Assembly: GCF_000255115.2 (NCBI RefSeq)
Contig: NC_018068.1
Location: 3,815,977-3,879,976, forward strand
Length of the DNA: 64,000 nucleotides
Origin: Desulfosporosinus acidiphilus SJ4
GTDB lineage: Bacteria; Bacillota; Desulfitobacteriia; Desulfitobacteriales; Desulfitobacteriaceae
Reading direction: 5' to 3'
The position numbers and the translations under genes were made by a program. This document shows, piece after piece, positions 24,493 through 33,758 of the stretch. Under the pieces are notes generated by a model. It was not told the origin of the DNA. It searched no databases and worked only from the letters and a program-made list of their open reading frames with translations. Each line of letters starts with the position of its first letter. Position 1 is the first letter of the stretch.

Positions 24493-25851
24493 TCACGAAC
24501 CGGTACGATGAAATTTTGCTATAAAAAATCCATCTGTGCCGTGACGCTGGGGTAAAAGCTGAAGCATTCCTTTTTTAGCTTGTTGAAGATCCCTAGGATC
24601 CTCAAGTTTAAAGGGCAGCGCATCAGCTAAGTTCACAGGCTCAAACTCAGGATGAGCTGAGCGAAACTTCTTGATTAATTCAAAGTTTTCCTCCGGTTCA
24701 ATGGTACAGGTGGAATAAATTAAATCTCCTCCAACGTCTACACAGGAGGCGGCACGTTCTAAAATAGCAAGTTGAAGAACCGGCAAATCCTGAATGTCCC
24801 CTTCCGCTTTCTGCCAGCGCAGGTCTGATCTTCGCCGCAGCACACCCAAACCGGAACAAGGTGCATCCACCAAAACCCGTTGCTGAGAACAGGGTTCTAT
24901 CCCCGTCAAATCCCGGGCATCACCTAAACGAGTTTCAATGCAGGTTATCCCTAACCGCTGCGCCAATTGTTCAATGAGCTCTAACTTATGAGTATGGACA
25001 TCAAAGGCAACGATAACTCCCTCATCCTTCATCATTTGGGCCAGATGGGTCGTTTTGCCGCCCGGGGCGCTGCAGGCGTCCAGAACCCGCTGACCTGCTT
25101 CGGGCGAAACGACATGAGCGATTAATTGAGAACTTTCGTCTTGGACTGTAAAATAGCCCGCTTTAAAAGCTTCCAAACCTTCTATAGCGCCGAAATTTTG
25201 AATCCGCAAACTTTCAGGGACTCGTTCTCCGAATTCAACCAAAACTCCAGTTCCCATAAGCCGGTCCGCTAAATCCTGGCGTGAAATTTTGAGAGTATTG
25301 GTTCTGATCCAAGTCTGAGCGGGTTCATTATTGATCAGGCATAACGCTTCAGTCTCATCCTTTCCCCACCGTTTCAGCCAGCGCTGAATCATCCATTCAG
25401 GATGAGAATAACGAACAGAAAGATAACGAACCGTTTCCCGTTTGGCATCCGGCCAGGAAATATTCCAGCCATTAGCCAATACCTTGCGCAGAACAACGTT
25501 TACTAAGCCCGTAAATTTAGGAAAGGATTTGGCCAACTCCACACTTTCATTGACGGCGACGGCCATAGGAACCCTATCTACAAAGAGAAGTTGGAAAGCT
25601 CCGATTCGCAGAATAGCCCGAATTTCATGAGGAAGGGCTGACATGGGCTTGCTTAAATGAAGACGTAAGGCATAATCCAAGGTTAACTTATTCTTCAAAA
25701 CCCCATTCACCAAGAGCGTAATAAATTGACGTTCCCGCGGGTCTGACAATTTAGCAAGGGTTCTCTGTAGTAAAAGATTGGCATAAGCCCCTTCAACCTC
25801 AACACGGGTCAGAATTTGGGCAGCCATCCCGCGCGCTGTTTCTCTAGTCAT
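24493..25851 (-). CDS. rsmB: 16S rRNA (cytosine967-C5)-methyltransferase
   Basis: RsmB methylates C967 of 16S rRNA. The 452-residue protein has a NusB-like RNA-binding N-terminus (to about 135) and a Rossmann methyltransferase domain. The SAM motif is ACSAPGGKTTHLAQ (about 255), and the catalytic cysteines lie in DAPCSGLGVLRRRSD and STCTIEPEEN. I chose the ATG at 25851, with an AGGG ribosome binding site eight or so bases before it; a TTG at 25869 is also in frame. It overlaps the preceding peptidase gene by eight bases. A 173-base gap with small hairpins (CCCAC..GTGGG at 24411-24428) separates it from rlmN. Confidence 0.95.
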   Translation of the reverse strand: MTRETARGMAAQILTRVEVEGAYANLLLQRTLAKLSDPRERQFITLLVNGVLKNKLTLDYALRLHLSKPMSALPHEIRAILRIGAFQLLFVDRVPMAVAVNESVELAKSFPKFTGLVNVVLRKVLANGWNISWPDAKRETVRYLSVRYSHPEWMIQRWLKRWGKDETEALCLINNEPAQTWIRTNTLKISRQDLADRLMGTGVLVEFGERVPESLRIQNFGAIEGLEAFKAGYFTVQDESSQLIAHVVSPEAGQRVLDACSAPGGKTTHLAQMMKDEGVIVAFDVHTHKLELIEQLAQRLGITCIETRLGDARDLTGIEPCSQQRVLVDAPCSGLGVLRRRSDLRWQKAEGDIQDLPVLQLAILERAASCVDVGGDLIYSTCTIEPEENFELIKKFRSAHPEFEPVNLADALPFKLEDPRDLQQAKKGMLQLLPQRHGTDGFFIAKFHRTGS

Positions 25852-26530
25852 CCCTTCTACCCTGGGCAATGATGATAAAGCGTGCCAACTGGAGCACCGC
25901 TGCTAATGCCGCGGCGACATAGGTCAAGGCAGCGGCATTTAAAACAGAACGAGCGCCGCGGACTTCATCACTTCCCAGTAATCTTCCTTCCTGCAAGAGA
26001 CCTAACGCCCTGTGGCTGGCGTTAAATTCCACCGGCAAAGTAATTAATTGAAATAGAACAGCCAAGGAAAAAAACAAGATTCCCAACTGCAGCAGCCAGC
26101 CGAAGCTAGGCATAAACAATCCGACGAGAATTAACAGCGGTCCGGCCCCGCTGCCAAAATTGGCTGCCGGGACAAAGGATGACCTGAGCTGTAAAGGTAC
26201 ATATCCTGAGGAATGCTGTAGGGCATGCCCCGTTTCATGAGCCGCAACCGCTACTGAAGCCAGAGAATTCCCATAATACACGTCCTCACTCAAACTAATA
26301 ACTCTTGTACGGGGATCATAGTGATCTGAAAGGTTTCCCCGAATAGCCTCCACATTGACATCGTATAGCCCTCTGCTATTTAAGAGTGCTCTTGCGGCTT
26401 GAGCGCCGGTAAGTCCTGACTGAGCTCGGATTTTAGAGTAGTGGTTATATGCTGATGATATTTTATATTGTGCATAGAGTGACAATAGAATCGCCGGAAT
26501 CAAAAGAACCATTGTAGGATCCCAGAACAT
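25844..26530 (-). CDS. membrane zinc metallopeptidase (YugP family)
   Basis: This 228-residue protein belongs to the DUF2268-like/YugP neutral zinc metallopeptidases. An N-terminal membrane helix is followed by RALLNSRGLYDV and a zinc-binding HETGH motif (within AAHETGHALQHSSGY, about 93-97). Two or three C-terminal membrane segments (about 125-165 and 195-220) follow. Its substrate is unknown. It lies between fmt and rsmB, its usual location in this bacterial group, and overlaps rsmB. Confidence 0.88.
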   Translation of the reverse strand: MFWDPTMVLLIPAILLSLYAQYKISSAYNHYSKIRAQSGLTGAQAARALLNSRGLYDVNVEAIRGNLSDHYDPRTRVISLSEDVYYGNSLASVAVAAHETGHALQHSSGYVPLQLRSSFVPAANFGSGAGPLLILVGLFMPSFGWLLQLGILFFSLAVLFQLITLPVEFNASHRALGLLQEGRLLGSDEVRGARSVLNAAALTYVAAALAAVLQLARFIIIAQGRRDD

Positions 26531-26623
26531 AGCTTAACCTCCTTTTTATTCTAAGTACAGGATCTAAGGAAGAGTGAACTCGTTAAGCTAAAGAACTAAA
26601 GAACAAACTCCCGGTAAGTTCGT

Positions 26624-27583
26624 TTAAGTGAACTTTTCTCCCGCCTGACCGTGCCTTCCATTCAGAAAATCCCGCGCGGACATAGGACGCTTACCTGCGG
26701 GCTGCACCTCTGCAATCCAGAGAAGGCCATCTCCCGTTTGAACAAGCAGCCCTTCTTCCAACACCTCGAGAATTTGGCCCACCTCAGCGTTCGAACCCTG
26801 AAATGAGTTTTCTTTCTCCGCCGCCCTTTGCCCAGAGAATACTGTGCTCCGCCAGACCTTAAATTGCTCCTCTCGAAATAACGCGAAAGCACCAGGCCAA
26901 GGATTTAAGCCTCTGATTTGGTTATGCAGTTCAACAGCTGATCGAGTCCAGTCAATTCGTTCATGGTCGCGATTCAGAAGGGGTGCATAATTGGATTTTC
27001 CTGATTGGGCTGTGGCGGTTAGAGTACCTTGTTCTAACTCCCGCAGCGTTTGAATCAATAACTCTCCTCCCAGAAGCGCTAATTTATCATGAATTTCTCC
27101 CATAGTATCTTTTTGGGAAATTTTAATTTCACGTTTCAATAACATATCTCCGGTATCCAGCCCTTCATCCATGAGCATCGTCGTTACACCGGTATACTCT
27201 TCGCCGTTGATAATTGCCCAATGAATGGGGGCCGCTCCGCGATAAGAAGGAAGCAGGGAGGCATGTACATTAATGCATCCTCTGGAAGGCAAGTCTAAAA
27301 TCTCCTTGGAGAGAAGCTGCCCGTAAGCGACGACAATAATACATTCCGGAGCTAACTCACGCAAACATTGGATACCCTCAGGTGTCTTAATCTTAGCAGG
27401 TTGGAAAATCGGCAGATTTAATTCTTCAGCCGCAGATTTTACTGGGCTGGGTTTCAACTTTTTCCCGCGGCCTGCCGGGCGATCCGGTTGAGTGAAGACC
27501 CCCACAATCTCATGTCCATGACCGGCCAGGGCCCGCAGAGAAGGTACGGCAAAATCAGGTGTTCCCATGAAAACAATACGCAT
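26624..27583 (-). CDS. fmt: methionyl-tRNA formyltransferase
   Basis: Fmt formylates initiator Met-tRNA with 10-formyl-tetrahydrofolate. The 319-residue protein has MRIVFMGTPDFAVPSL at the start and SLLPSYRGAAPIHWAIINGE (about 108-127) with the catalytic asparagine-histidine region just before it. GVTTMLMDEGLDTGDML follows near 133. It lies 110 bases after def, the conserved def-fmt pair; that gap shows no clear promoter or terminator. Confidence 0.97.
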   Translation of the reverse strand: MRIVFMGTPDFAVPSLRALAGHGHEIVGVFTQPDRPAGRGKKLKPSPVKSAAEELNLPIFQPAKIKTPEGIQCLRELAPECIIVVAYGQLLSKEILDLPSRGCINVHASLLPSYRGAAPIHWAIINGEEYTGVTTMLMDEGLDTGDMLLKREIKISQKDTMGEIHDKLALLGGELLIQTLRELEQGTLTATAQSGKSNYAPLLNRDHERIDWTRSAVELHNQIRGLNPWPGAFALFREEQFKVWRSTVFSGQRAAEKENSFQGSNAEVGQILEVLEEGLLVQTGDGLLWIAEVQPAGKRPMSARDFLNGRHGQAGEKFT

Positions 27584-27693
27584 ACCAATTCTCCTTTTTA
27601 GAGAAGTTCGAGACTCGAAACCTTCTATGTTATATCATTTCAATTTTGCAAGCTGATGTGTCTGCGTATCCGACAGACCTGTACAGCCTTGAC

Positions 27694-28146
27694 TTATTTT
27701 CGATAGGTCTTTTTAGCTAAATCAACAAACAAAATTCCTTCAAGATGATCGATCTCATGCTGCAAGGCCCGGGCCATCAAACGGTCAGCATGAATATCCA
27801 CCATTTTTCCTTCCCGATTTAATCCCTGAACATGAACTTTCGCCGCCCGCACAACATCCCCTGTCATATCGGGAACGCTGAGACAGCCTTCCTCGGCAAG
27901 AGATTCTCCCTCTTTTTCCAAGATTACTGGATTAACCAGTTCAAGCAAAACGTCCCCTACTTTAACCACCACGACTCTCTTGGAAACTCCTATCTGTGGT
28001 GCTGCTAAACCCACCCCGTCTGCGGCTATCATCGTATCAACCATGTTATCCAAAAGCTTAATAATTGAAGGATTAATCTCTTTGACCTCTTTTGCTTTCT
28101 CCCGTAATATATCTGCACCAATTTCAACAATCTGATAAACTGCCAT
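27694..28146 (-). CDS. def: peptide deformylase
   Basis: This metalloenzyme removes the formyl group from new N-termini. The 150-residue protein has all three motifs in order: GVGLAAPQIG (44-53), EGCLSVP (86-92) with the metal cysteine, and HEIDH (130-134) with two metal histidines and the catalytic glutamate. It is the short, bacterial type 1-like form. It lies between priA and fmt. Confidence 0.97.
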   Translation of the reverse strand: MAVYQIVEIGADILREKAKEVKEINPSIIKLLDNMVDTMIAADGVGLAAPQIGVSKRVVVVKVGDVLLELVNPVILEKEGESLAEEGCLSVPDMTGDVVRAAKVHVQGLNREGKMVDIHADRLMARALQHEIDHLEGILFVDLAKKTYRK

Positions 28147-28212
28147 GATTAATACCCCTTTCTTCCAAGAAACTTATTTCTGTCTATCTTGATCAATAAT
28201 TAACCATAAACC

Positions 28213-30474
28213 TTAATTCGTCAGCGGGTCTGCCTCGATATTTAATATAATACCATTGCTCGCCGAACTTTTGAAAAAATCTTGAATTCCCTGATGTACA
28301 AGTTCTCTCAGTTCCTCAATAATGATCCCACGAACCGATATTTGCCACCGCCATTGGTTTTTCACTCTGGCCATAACAGCTTGAGCCGGCCCAAGGATAT
28401 CTAAATCAGTATTTCCAAATTTAGGATCTTGCATTCTTCCCCTCAAGCAAGCCCCCAAGCTATTGGCCCCTAAGATAACTCGTTCCTCTTTTTCATGAAG
28501 CAGCAAAACGCGAATGATATGCGTAAAGGGAGGATATTTGCGCCCTTTGCGATAGCGAATCTCTTCCCAAAAAAAACCTTCGAAATCATGGTGAGCAGCC
28601 TTTTCGATAGCGCTGTCTCCGGGAGAATAGGTTTGAATCACTACTTCGCCCGGCTTCACACTTCGTCCCGCCCTGCCGGCAACTTGCGTCAAGAGCTGAA
28701 AAGTCCGCTCTTTGGCTCTGAAATCCGGCATGTTCAGCATTTGATCGGCGGCTATAACCCCCACTAAGGTCACATTGGGAAAATCCAATCCTTTGGCCAT
28801 CATTTGGGTTCCTACAAGAATTGACGCTTTTTGCTGGCGAAAACTCTCTAAAATAGTTGTATGCGCTGCATGGTTTCGTGTTGTATCAAAATCTAACCGC
28901 AGAATCGACGCTTCCGGCAATAATCCTTGAAGTTCCTCTTCAACCCTTTGAGTACCTTGGCCGAAAAATCGGATATAGCGGCTCCCGCAATGAGGGCACG
29001 TCAATGGCGGCTGCTCTTTATGATCACAATAGTGGCAGCGCATGGACTGTCCTTGACTGTGATAGGTTAGAGCCACATCACAGTTTGGGCAGTTTACCAC
29101 ATAGCCGCATTCCCGGCAGACAACAAAGGTGGAATAACCTCTCCGGTTTAAGAAAAGCATGGTCTGCTCTCCCAATTCCAATCGTTCCCGAAGTTTTTGC
29201 AGCAAGACTCTAGAAAACATACTGCGATTTCCCTGCATCAGTTCCTTGCGCATATCTACAATTTCAACGGGAGGCAAGAAACTGTTCCCTATACGCCGTG
29301 TCATGGTTAACAAACGAATTTTCCCTGCTTTAGCTGCCGCATAGGCTTCTAAAGAAGGCGTCGCACTTCCCAATAAAACCACCCCGCCCACCTGCTCCAT
29401 CCTTTTACGAGCAACCTCCCGAGCATGATATTTGGGATTCTCATCTTGCTTATAAGCACCGTCATGCTCCTCGTCCAAAATAACGAGCCGCAAATTGGCC
29501 AAGGGAGCAAACACGGCTGAGCGTGCACCGATCACAATTCGTTTGTCTCCACTTAATATTTCTTCCCAGGATAGGGCTTTTTCTTTTGCTCCCAATCCGG
29601 AATGCAAAATAATCACCTTGTCGCGGAATTGAGTTTCGAAATAGCGAGCCATCTGAGCAGTCAGCGAGATTTCCGGAACCAGCAGAATCGCATCTCCGCC
29701 CTGAGAAAGTACGTGAGCAATGAGTTCCCGGTAGACTTCAGTTTTTCCGCTTCCGGTAACTCCGTGCAATAAGAAGGTTTGAAATGAACCTGTTTCCAAA
29801 GAAATCTTGACATCATTCACAACAGCTTCCTGTTCCAATGACAATTTATAGGTTCTTTCCTTGAGCTCTTGAGAACTAGGCACTGTCGCTTCCCGTCTTC
29901 TTCCCTTTGCTCCCATTGTCATAAAGGAATGCTCTTGTCTTACAAAACCTTTTTGAACCAACAGATCAAAAGTCTCTTCGCTAATTCCTGCTCGTTTTAA
30001 AAAAACGCTGCGGGAAATTTCTTTCTTCCGTGTCCGGGCAAGCACTTCAATAGCCCGAAAAGCATCTTCATCAAGCCAGCGCAGAGCTTTAACATCCAAA
30101 TCATCCGGGGAAGCGAGAAGAATTACCTTCTTTTCCATCTTACCCTTGAGTAGCGGCCAAACTGTATGTAAGCTTTGCGCCTTAGAGCAGAGAGTTGTTT
30201 TCGCCAGCCAGTCTGCCAATTCGATGAGCTCAGTGGGCACAAGACTATGTGCGTCGATGATTTCTAAAACCGGTTTAAGCGTTTTTCCCTCGAGTTCTTC
30301 CGGTAATTCAGTGCTCACTCCGACAACAAGTCCCTGAACCTTGCGATTTTGGAGATTAACAAGTACTCTCATCCCGATTTCTATTGCTACAAAGTGCTCC
30401 GGAACAAGATAGTGATAACTTTGATCAAAGCGTCGGTTAGCTACATCCAACAAGACCTCTGCATATCGTAACAT
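28213..30474 (-). CDS. priA: primosomal protein N' (PriA helicase)
   Basis: PriA restarts replication at repaired forks. The 753-residue protein has an N-terminal DNA 3'-end binding domain, Walker A HGVTGSGKTEVY (about 237-248) and the DEEH box (ILDEEHDGAYKQ). A set of eight zinc cysteines follows (CRECG, CPNC, CHYC, CPHCG, about 455-495), and then the helicase motif QVAGRAGR. The start is an ATG at 30474 with AGGAG nine or ten bases upstream. It is the first gene of the def-fmt-rsmB run in this orientation. Confidence 0.96.
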   Translation of the reverse strand: MLRYAEVLLDVANRRFDQSYHYLVPEHFVAIEIGMRVLVNLQNRKVQGLVVGVSTELPEELEGKTLKPVLEIIDAHSLVPTELIELADWLAKTTLCSKAQSLHTVWPLLKGKMEKKVILLASPDDLDVKALRWLDEDAFRAIEVLARTRKKEISRSVFLKRAGISEETFDLLVQKGFVRQEHSFMTMGAKGRRREATVPSSQELKERTYKLSLEQEAVVNDVKISLETGSFQTFLLHGVTGSGKTEVYRELIAHVLSQGGDAILLVPEISLTAQMARYFETQFRDKVIILHSGLGAKEKALSWEEILSGDKRIVIGARSAVFAPLANLRLVILDEEHDGAYKQDENPKYHAREVARKRMEQVGGVVLLGSATPSLEAYAAAKAGKIRLLTMTRRIGNSFLPPVEIVDMRKELMQGNRSMFSRVLLQKLRERLELGEQTMLFLNRRGYSTFVVCRECGYVVNCPNCDVALTYHSQGQSMRCHYCDHKEQPPLTCPHCGSRYIRFFGQGTQRVEEELQGLLPEASILRLDFDTTRNHAAHTTILESFRQQKASILVGTQMMAKGLDFPNVTLVGVIAADQMLNMPDFRAKERTFQLLTQVAGRAGRSVKPGEVVIQTYSPGDSAIEKAAHHDFEGFFWEEIRYRKGRKYPPFTHIIRVLLLHEKEERVILGANSLGACLRGRMQDPKFGNTDLDILGPAQAVMARVKNQWRWQISVRGIIIEELRELVHQGIQDFFKSSASNGIILNIEADPLTN

Positions 30475-30636
30475 GACGACGACTCCTAATCCTCATAAAT
30501 TCCTTCAATTCTAATTTTTATAAGAACACCTCCCTTATTTTATCATATTACTAGCTCCTAATATAATTAAAAGATTTTTACGTTTTCTTAGGTTTTTCTT
30601 TGACAACCCTTGAAAAATAATGATTGCAGAAAACCC

Positions 30637-30666
30637 TTGTCAAACTACCGTTAATTATGATATGCT
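30637..30666 (+). promoter_or_regulatory. sigma-A promoter of the uracil permease gene
   Basis: TTGTCA (30637-30642), an 18-base spacer and TATGCT (30661-30666) predict a start near 30673. This is just upstream of the PyrR hairpin and gives a leader of about 260 bases. Confidence 0.6.
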
Positions 30667-30683
30667 CTTAGCAATAACGGAAA

Positions 30684-30787
30684 CCCTTAACCTTTAAATT
30701 AGTCCCGTGAGGCTAAGAAGGGAATGACGGACCATGGATTGAACGTGGACACCTCTTTCTTGCTTGCGGGCAGGGAGGAGGTTTTTT
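30684..30787 (+). promoter_or_regulatory. PyrR-dependent transcription attenuator
   Basis: The segment AGTCCCGTGAGGCT (30701-30714) matches the PyrR binding-loop consensus ARUCCNGNGAGGYU at every defined base. It sits in a hairpin closed by CCCTT (30684-30688) and AAGGG (30718-30722). Downstream, 30751-30763 pairs with 30770-30782 as a 13-bp stem (with G-U pairs), followed by six T residues, a classical terminator. With UMP or UTP bound, PyrR would stabilise the first hairpin and favour termination, shutting off uracil uptake when pyrimidines are plentiful. Two further small hairpins (30874-30891 and 30892-30907) precede the gene. Confidence 0.88.
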
Positions 30788-30932
30788 AGTGCAAAAGAGG
30801 AGGTACGAGAACATAGGTTGATTCTCATCAGCAAAGCAAAAACACTACCGGCTGTAAGGAAGATTCCTTCAGAGTAAACCCGAGAGTTTACATGCCTGTA
30901 AAGGCATTAAGTAAGATTAGGAGGATGACACG

Positions 30933-32159
30933 ATGATGAATGAAGTACAAATAAACGAACGATTACCACTAACAAGAGCCATACCATTAGGGGTTCAGCA
31001 TTTGTTCGCCATGACGGGCTCGACAATCCTTGTACCTTTTCTTGTAGGATTGAATCCCGCGACGGCCTTGTTTTGTTCTGGTATCGGTACCATTGTATTC
31101 TTACTTTTGACACGCAGCAAAGTTCCGGCTTATCTCGGTTCATCTTTTGCCTTCATTGCGAGCTTGACGGCATTTATTAAAGATCAGCATAATTTAGGTT
31201 CCGCAATGGCCGGAGTTTTATCAGTAGGCATAGCATATCTTCTTATTTTCTGCATACTTCGTTTATTCGGCACTAAGTGGATTCATAAACTCATTCCTCC
31301 TGTTGTTGCAGGAAGTGTCGTCGCAATTATCGGTTTAAGTTTAACCCCAACCGCAGTACAAATGGCAAGTTCAAATTGGATTATTGCCGTCTTTACCTTG
31401 GCAGTAGCAGCCTTAATTAGTGTATATGGTAAAGGGTTTTCCAAAGTCATACCGGTTCTTATAGCGATTGTAGCAGGATATATACTCGCTGGATTTATGG
31501 GATTGGTTGATTCAGCCAAGATCGTTGCCTCTTTCAAAACGCCCTTTGTCTTACCTTTCCAAAGCTTTGGCGCAATTCACTTAGATATAACAGCTATTCT
31601 TACGTTCGCCCCCTTGGCTCTCATTACTCTGATTGAAGATTTGGGTCATATGATGATCCTAGGAAACATTACTCATACAGATATCATCGAAGATCCCGGT
31701 TTTGATAAGGTTGTCCTCGGAAACGGCCTGGCAACAGGCATAGCCAGTTTATTCGGGGGAGTTCCACTCACAACCTATGCGGAAAATATTGGAGTATTAG
31801 CGATTACGAAGGTATATAGCTCCTTGAATCTCTGGATTGCCGCTATCGCAGCCATTATTCTAAGTACCTTCAATCCCTTACAGGTATTGATCATGTCCAT
31901 TCCAACCGCAGTTATGGGCGGCGTAGTGGTCCTATTATTCGGAATGATCGGCGCAGCCGGACTCCGCACGCTGATCGAAGCGAAAGTTGATTTTTCATCA
32001 AACAAAAACCTTATTATTGCAGCAGTGATCTTTGCTGTCGGAATCGGAGAGCCTAATCACGGAATCATGTTTGCTACTCTGGCAGGGATCTTCTTAAATC
32101 TTATTCTCAAGGAAGAAACAGGCAACGTCTCAAATAAGACTAAACAAGCTGCCAAGTAG
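30933..32159 (+). CDS. uraA: uracil permease (NCS2 family)
   Basis: This 408-residue, twelve-helix membrane transporter of the nucleobase-cation symporter-2 family probably imports uracil with protons. Family features include QHLFAMTGSTILVPFLVGLNP near the start, GSSFAFIASL (about 70), the substrate-site glutamate region ALITLIEDLGHMMILGN (about 225-241) and the GGVPLTTYAENIGVLA motif (about 265-280). The start is one of two adjacent ATGs, at 30933 or 30936, after AGGAGG. The PyrR attenuator upstream strongly supports uracil rather than xanthine as substrate. Confidence 0.94.
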   Translation: MMNEVQINERLPLTRAIPLGVQHLFAMTGSTILVPFLVGLNPATALFCSGIGTIVFLLLTRSKVPAYLGSSFAFIASLTAFIKDQHNLGSAMAGVLSVGIAYLLIFCILRLFGTKWIHKLIPPVVAGSVVAIIGLSLTPTAVQMASSNWIIAVFTLAVAALISVYGKGFSKVIPVLIAIVAGYILAGFMGLVDSAKIVASFKTPFVLPFQSFGAIHLDITAILTFAPLALITLIEDLGHMMILGNITHTDIIEDPGFDKVVLGNGLATGIASLFGGVPLTTYAENIGVLAITKVYSSLNLWIAAIAAIILSTFNPLQVLIMSIPTAVMGGVVVLLFGMIGAAGLRTLIEAKVDFSSNKNLIIAAVIFAVGIGEPNHGIMFATLAGIFLNLILKEETGNVSNKTKQAAK

Positions 32160-32171
32160 CCTGTTGTATAT

Positions 32172-32212
32172 AAAATAGCCTAGCAAGGACACAAACCTTG
32201 CTAGGCTATTTT
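32172..32212 (+). terminator. uraA terminator
   Basis: A perfect 17-bp stem (32172-32188 with 32196-32212, arms starting AAAATAGCC and ending GGCTATTTT) around a 7-base loop lies 12 bases after the uraA stop. Confidence 0.92.
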
Positions 32213-32450
32213 TATTGAATTCCAACCGCAGCCTGATAGGCCGGTACCTTTGGCCGAGGAAAAGTCTATGTCATGATCCCGGATAAAGAGGAAACTTATG
32301 CTAATATAGCGAAACTTACTTGTAGTAAGATCTGTGTAAACTTTTCATATGCTTCTATAGCAAGAAGTGTCTGACAGGGTGGTTTTTAGGATAACTAGAG
32401 CAAACCTGAAACTCTTGACTTAAAATTTATCAAAGTGAGGAAAACGATTT

Positions 32451-32999
32451 ATGAAAAAATGGTTGGCCCTGACGCTTGTGATTTCAGTTTTAATCAATGT
32501 AATCCTGGTCTATAGTTTGGCTATAAAAATGGAACGTTTAAATACATCTTGGTATAGATTAACTTCAAATTTTGCAAACAGTATTCATAACTCTACGTCC
32601 AATACTTCGGTGATAGACACAGTAGACGGCATCGCTTCACAATATCAGGGCTTGAAGAATATTCAGCAACAATTATTCAACATGCAGCTTTTACCCGAAG
32701 GCAATGTCATTATCGAGGAAAATACGATAAAAAAATCCGAAACACTGCTGCAATATCAGTTTATCATCTTAGAAAGGATGAAACAGGAACTCAAGGAAAA
32801 TGGCAGTGTATCAAATACTACAAACGAGAACTACATGAAAGCAGAGCAAAGTTGGGATGCAGTATTTCAGAGTTTTAGCGGTCAATTGAAAAATGTCAAC
32901 CCTCTGGCACGTACTTTTAATGAGAACAAATGGCAGGCATTATTTGAGACGGCATTTAAGGCCAAAGATTCAGTACAACTAACACCGTTGTCACCATAG
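32451..32999 (+). CDS. hypothetical membrane-anchored or secreted protein
   Basis: I do not recognise this 182-residue protein. A lysine pair and a hydrophobic stretch (residues 5-27, LALTLVISVLINVILVYSLAI) form an uncleaved signal anchor or signal peptide without a lipobox. The rest is hydrophilic, rich in N, S, Q and T, and mainly helical, with an NSTSNTS segment near residue 48. This suggests an extracytoplasmic domain. The ATG at 32451 has GTGAGG about ten bases upstream. It stands alone: a terminator closes uraA before it, and a repeat and a terminator lie after it. Relatives are often envelope or sporulation proteins, but no function can be assigned. Confidence 0.75.
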   Translation: MKKWLALTLVISVLINVILVYSLAIKMERLNTSWYRLTSNFANSIHNSTSNTSVIDTVDGIASQYQGLKNIQQQLFNMQLLPEGNVIIEENTIKKSETLLQYQFIILERMKQELKENGSVSNTTNENYMKAEQSWDAVFQSFSGQLKNVNPLARTFNENKWQALFETAFKAKDSVQLTPLSP

Positions 33000-33345
33000 C
33001 GTTTTTAGAAATTACGAGCTGCTCGATTGCTAAGTATGAGGGTATTCACCAAGGTTGGGCAGGTAAGCTATTTATTTGGATTACCTAATTTAATTGGAGC
33101 AATAATATATTCAGTTCTAAAATAAAACTTATCACTTCTGACATTTCTTATGAGAACCAAGAAAACTCCTTCAGCTAAAGCCGAACCTCAGAACTTCGGA
33201 AAAGAGCTCTACAGACACCGAAGAAAACTTCTTGCAGTATTTAACCGAAGGTTATACTTTCTGATCGTATAAAATAGCTTAGCATTCCCCTTCACCAGAG
33301 AAATGCTAAGCTTTAATATTTCCAGATCTGTTTTCATCTTAAGTG
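33000..33345. other. 346-base intergenic region with a degenerate copy of repeat A
   Basis: The gap has no convincing reading frame. Its second half (33235-33271) matches the right-hand part of the two repeat A copies at 50.0-50.2 kb, differing from the second copy at only about seven of 37 positions. It includes CCGAAGGTTATAC and an ending GTATA. A hairpin follows at 33276-33312. Confidence 0.6.
33276..33312 (-). terminator. terminator of the ACT/ligase operon
   Basis: Arms AGCTTAGCATT (33276-33286) and AATGCTAAGCT (33302-33312) form a perfect 11-bp stem, with an AT-rich tail on each side. It lies 33 bases after the ACT gene stop. Confidence 0.75.
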
Positions 33346-33747
33346 TCACAGCAACGGCAAATTAAGTTCACGCATGGCTTTTTCCATGACCGCCTGATCC
33401 TGAGCCCTGATGACAACCCGAGCCTGCTCATTCTCTCTTTCCACAAAAGCGTACATATACTCAACAATAACATTATGTTTCACCAATTGGTTCAAAACCT
33501 CAGCAAGCCCGCCGGTTCGGTCAGGAACTTTTAGAACCCAGACCTGGGTTAAAGAGACAACGACTTTACGTTCGCGCAGCTTTTCGGTAGTGTGTTCAGG
33601 GTCATCCACGATAATTCGCAAAACCCCGAAATCCTTGGTATCCGCCAGCGACAGTGCCCGTATATTTACCTTAAGTTCCGCGAGAAGACTAATAACTTCA
33701 GCTAAGCGGCCTTTAGCATTTTCCAAAAAAATTGATAATTGTAACAT
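33346..33747 (-). CDS. tandem ACT-domain regulatory protein
   Basis: This 133-residue cytoplasmic protein consists of two ACT domains. The first covers residues 1-65 (QLSIFLENAKGRLAEVISLLAELKVNIRALSLADT). The second covers 70-133 (VWVLKVPDRTGGLAEVLNQLVKHNVIVEYMYAF). ACT domains bind amino acids or related ligands. It lies 11 bases after a phenylacetate-CoA ligase gene in the same direction, a pairing repeated widely in anaerobes. It may sense an aryl acid or amino acid for that enzyme. Confidence 0.9.
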   Translation of the reverse strand: MLQLSIFLENAKGRLAEVISLLAELKVNIRALSLADTKDFGVLRIIVDDPEHTTEKLRERKVVVSLTQVWVLKVPDRTGGLAEVLNQLVKHNVIVEYMYAFVERENEQARVVIRAQDQAVMEKAMRELNLPLL

Positions 33748-33758
33748 AAGTTCTCCTC

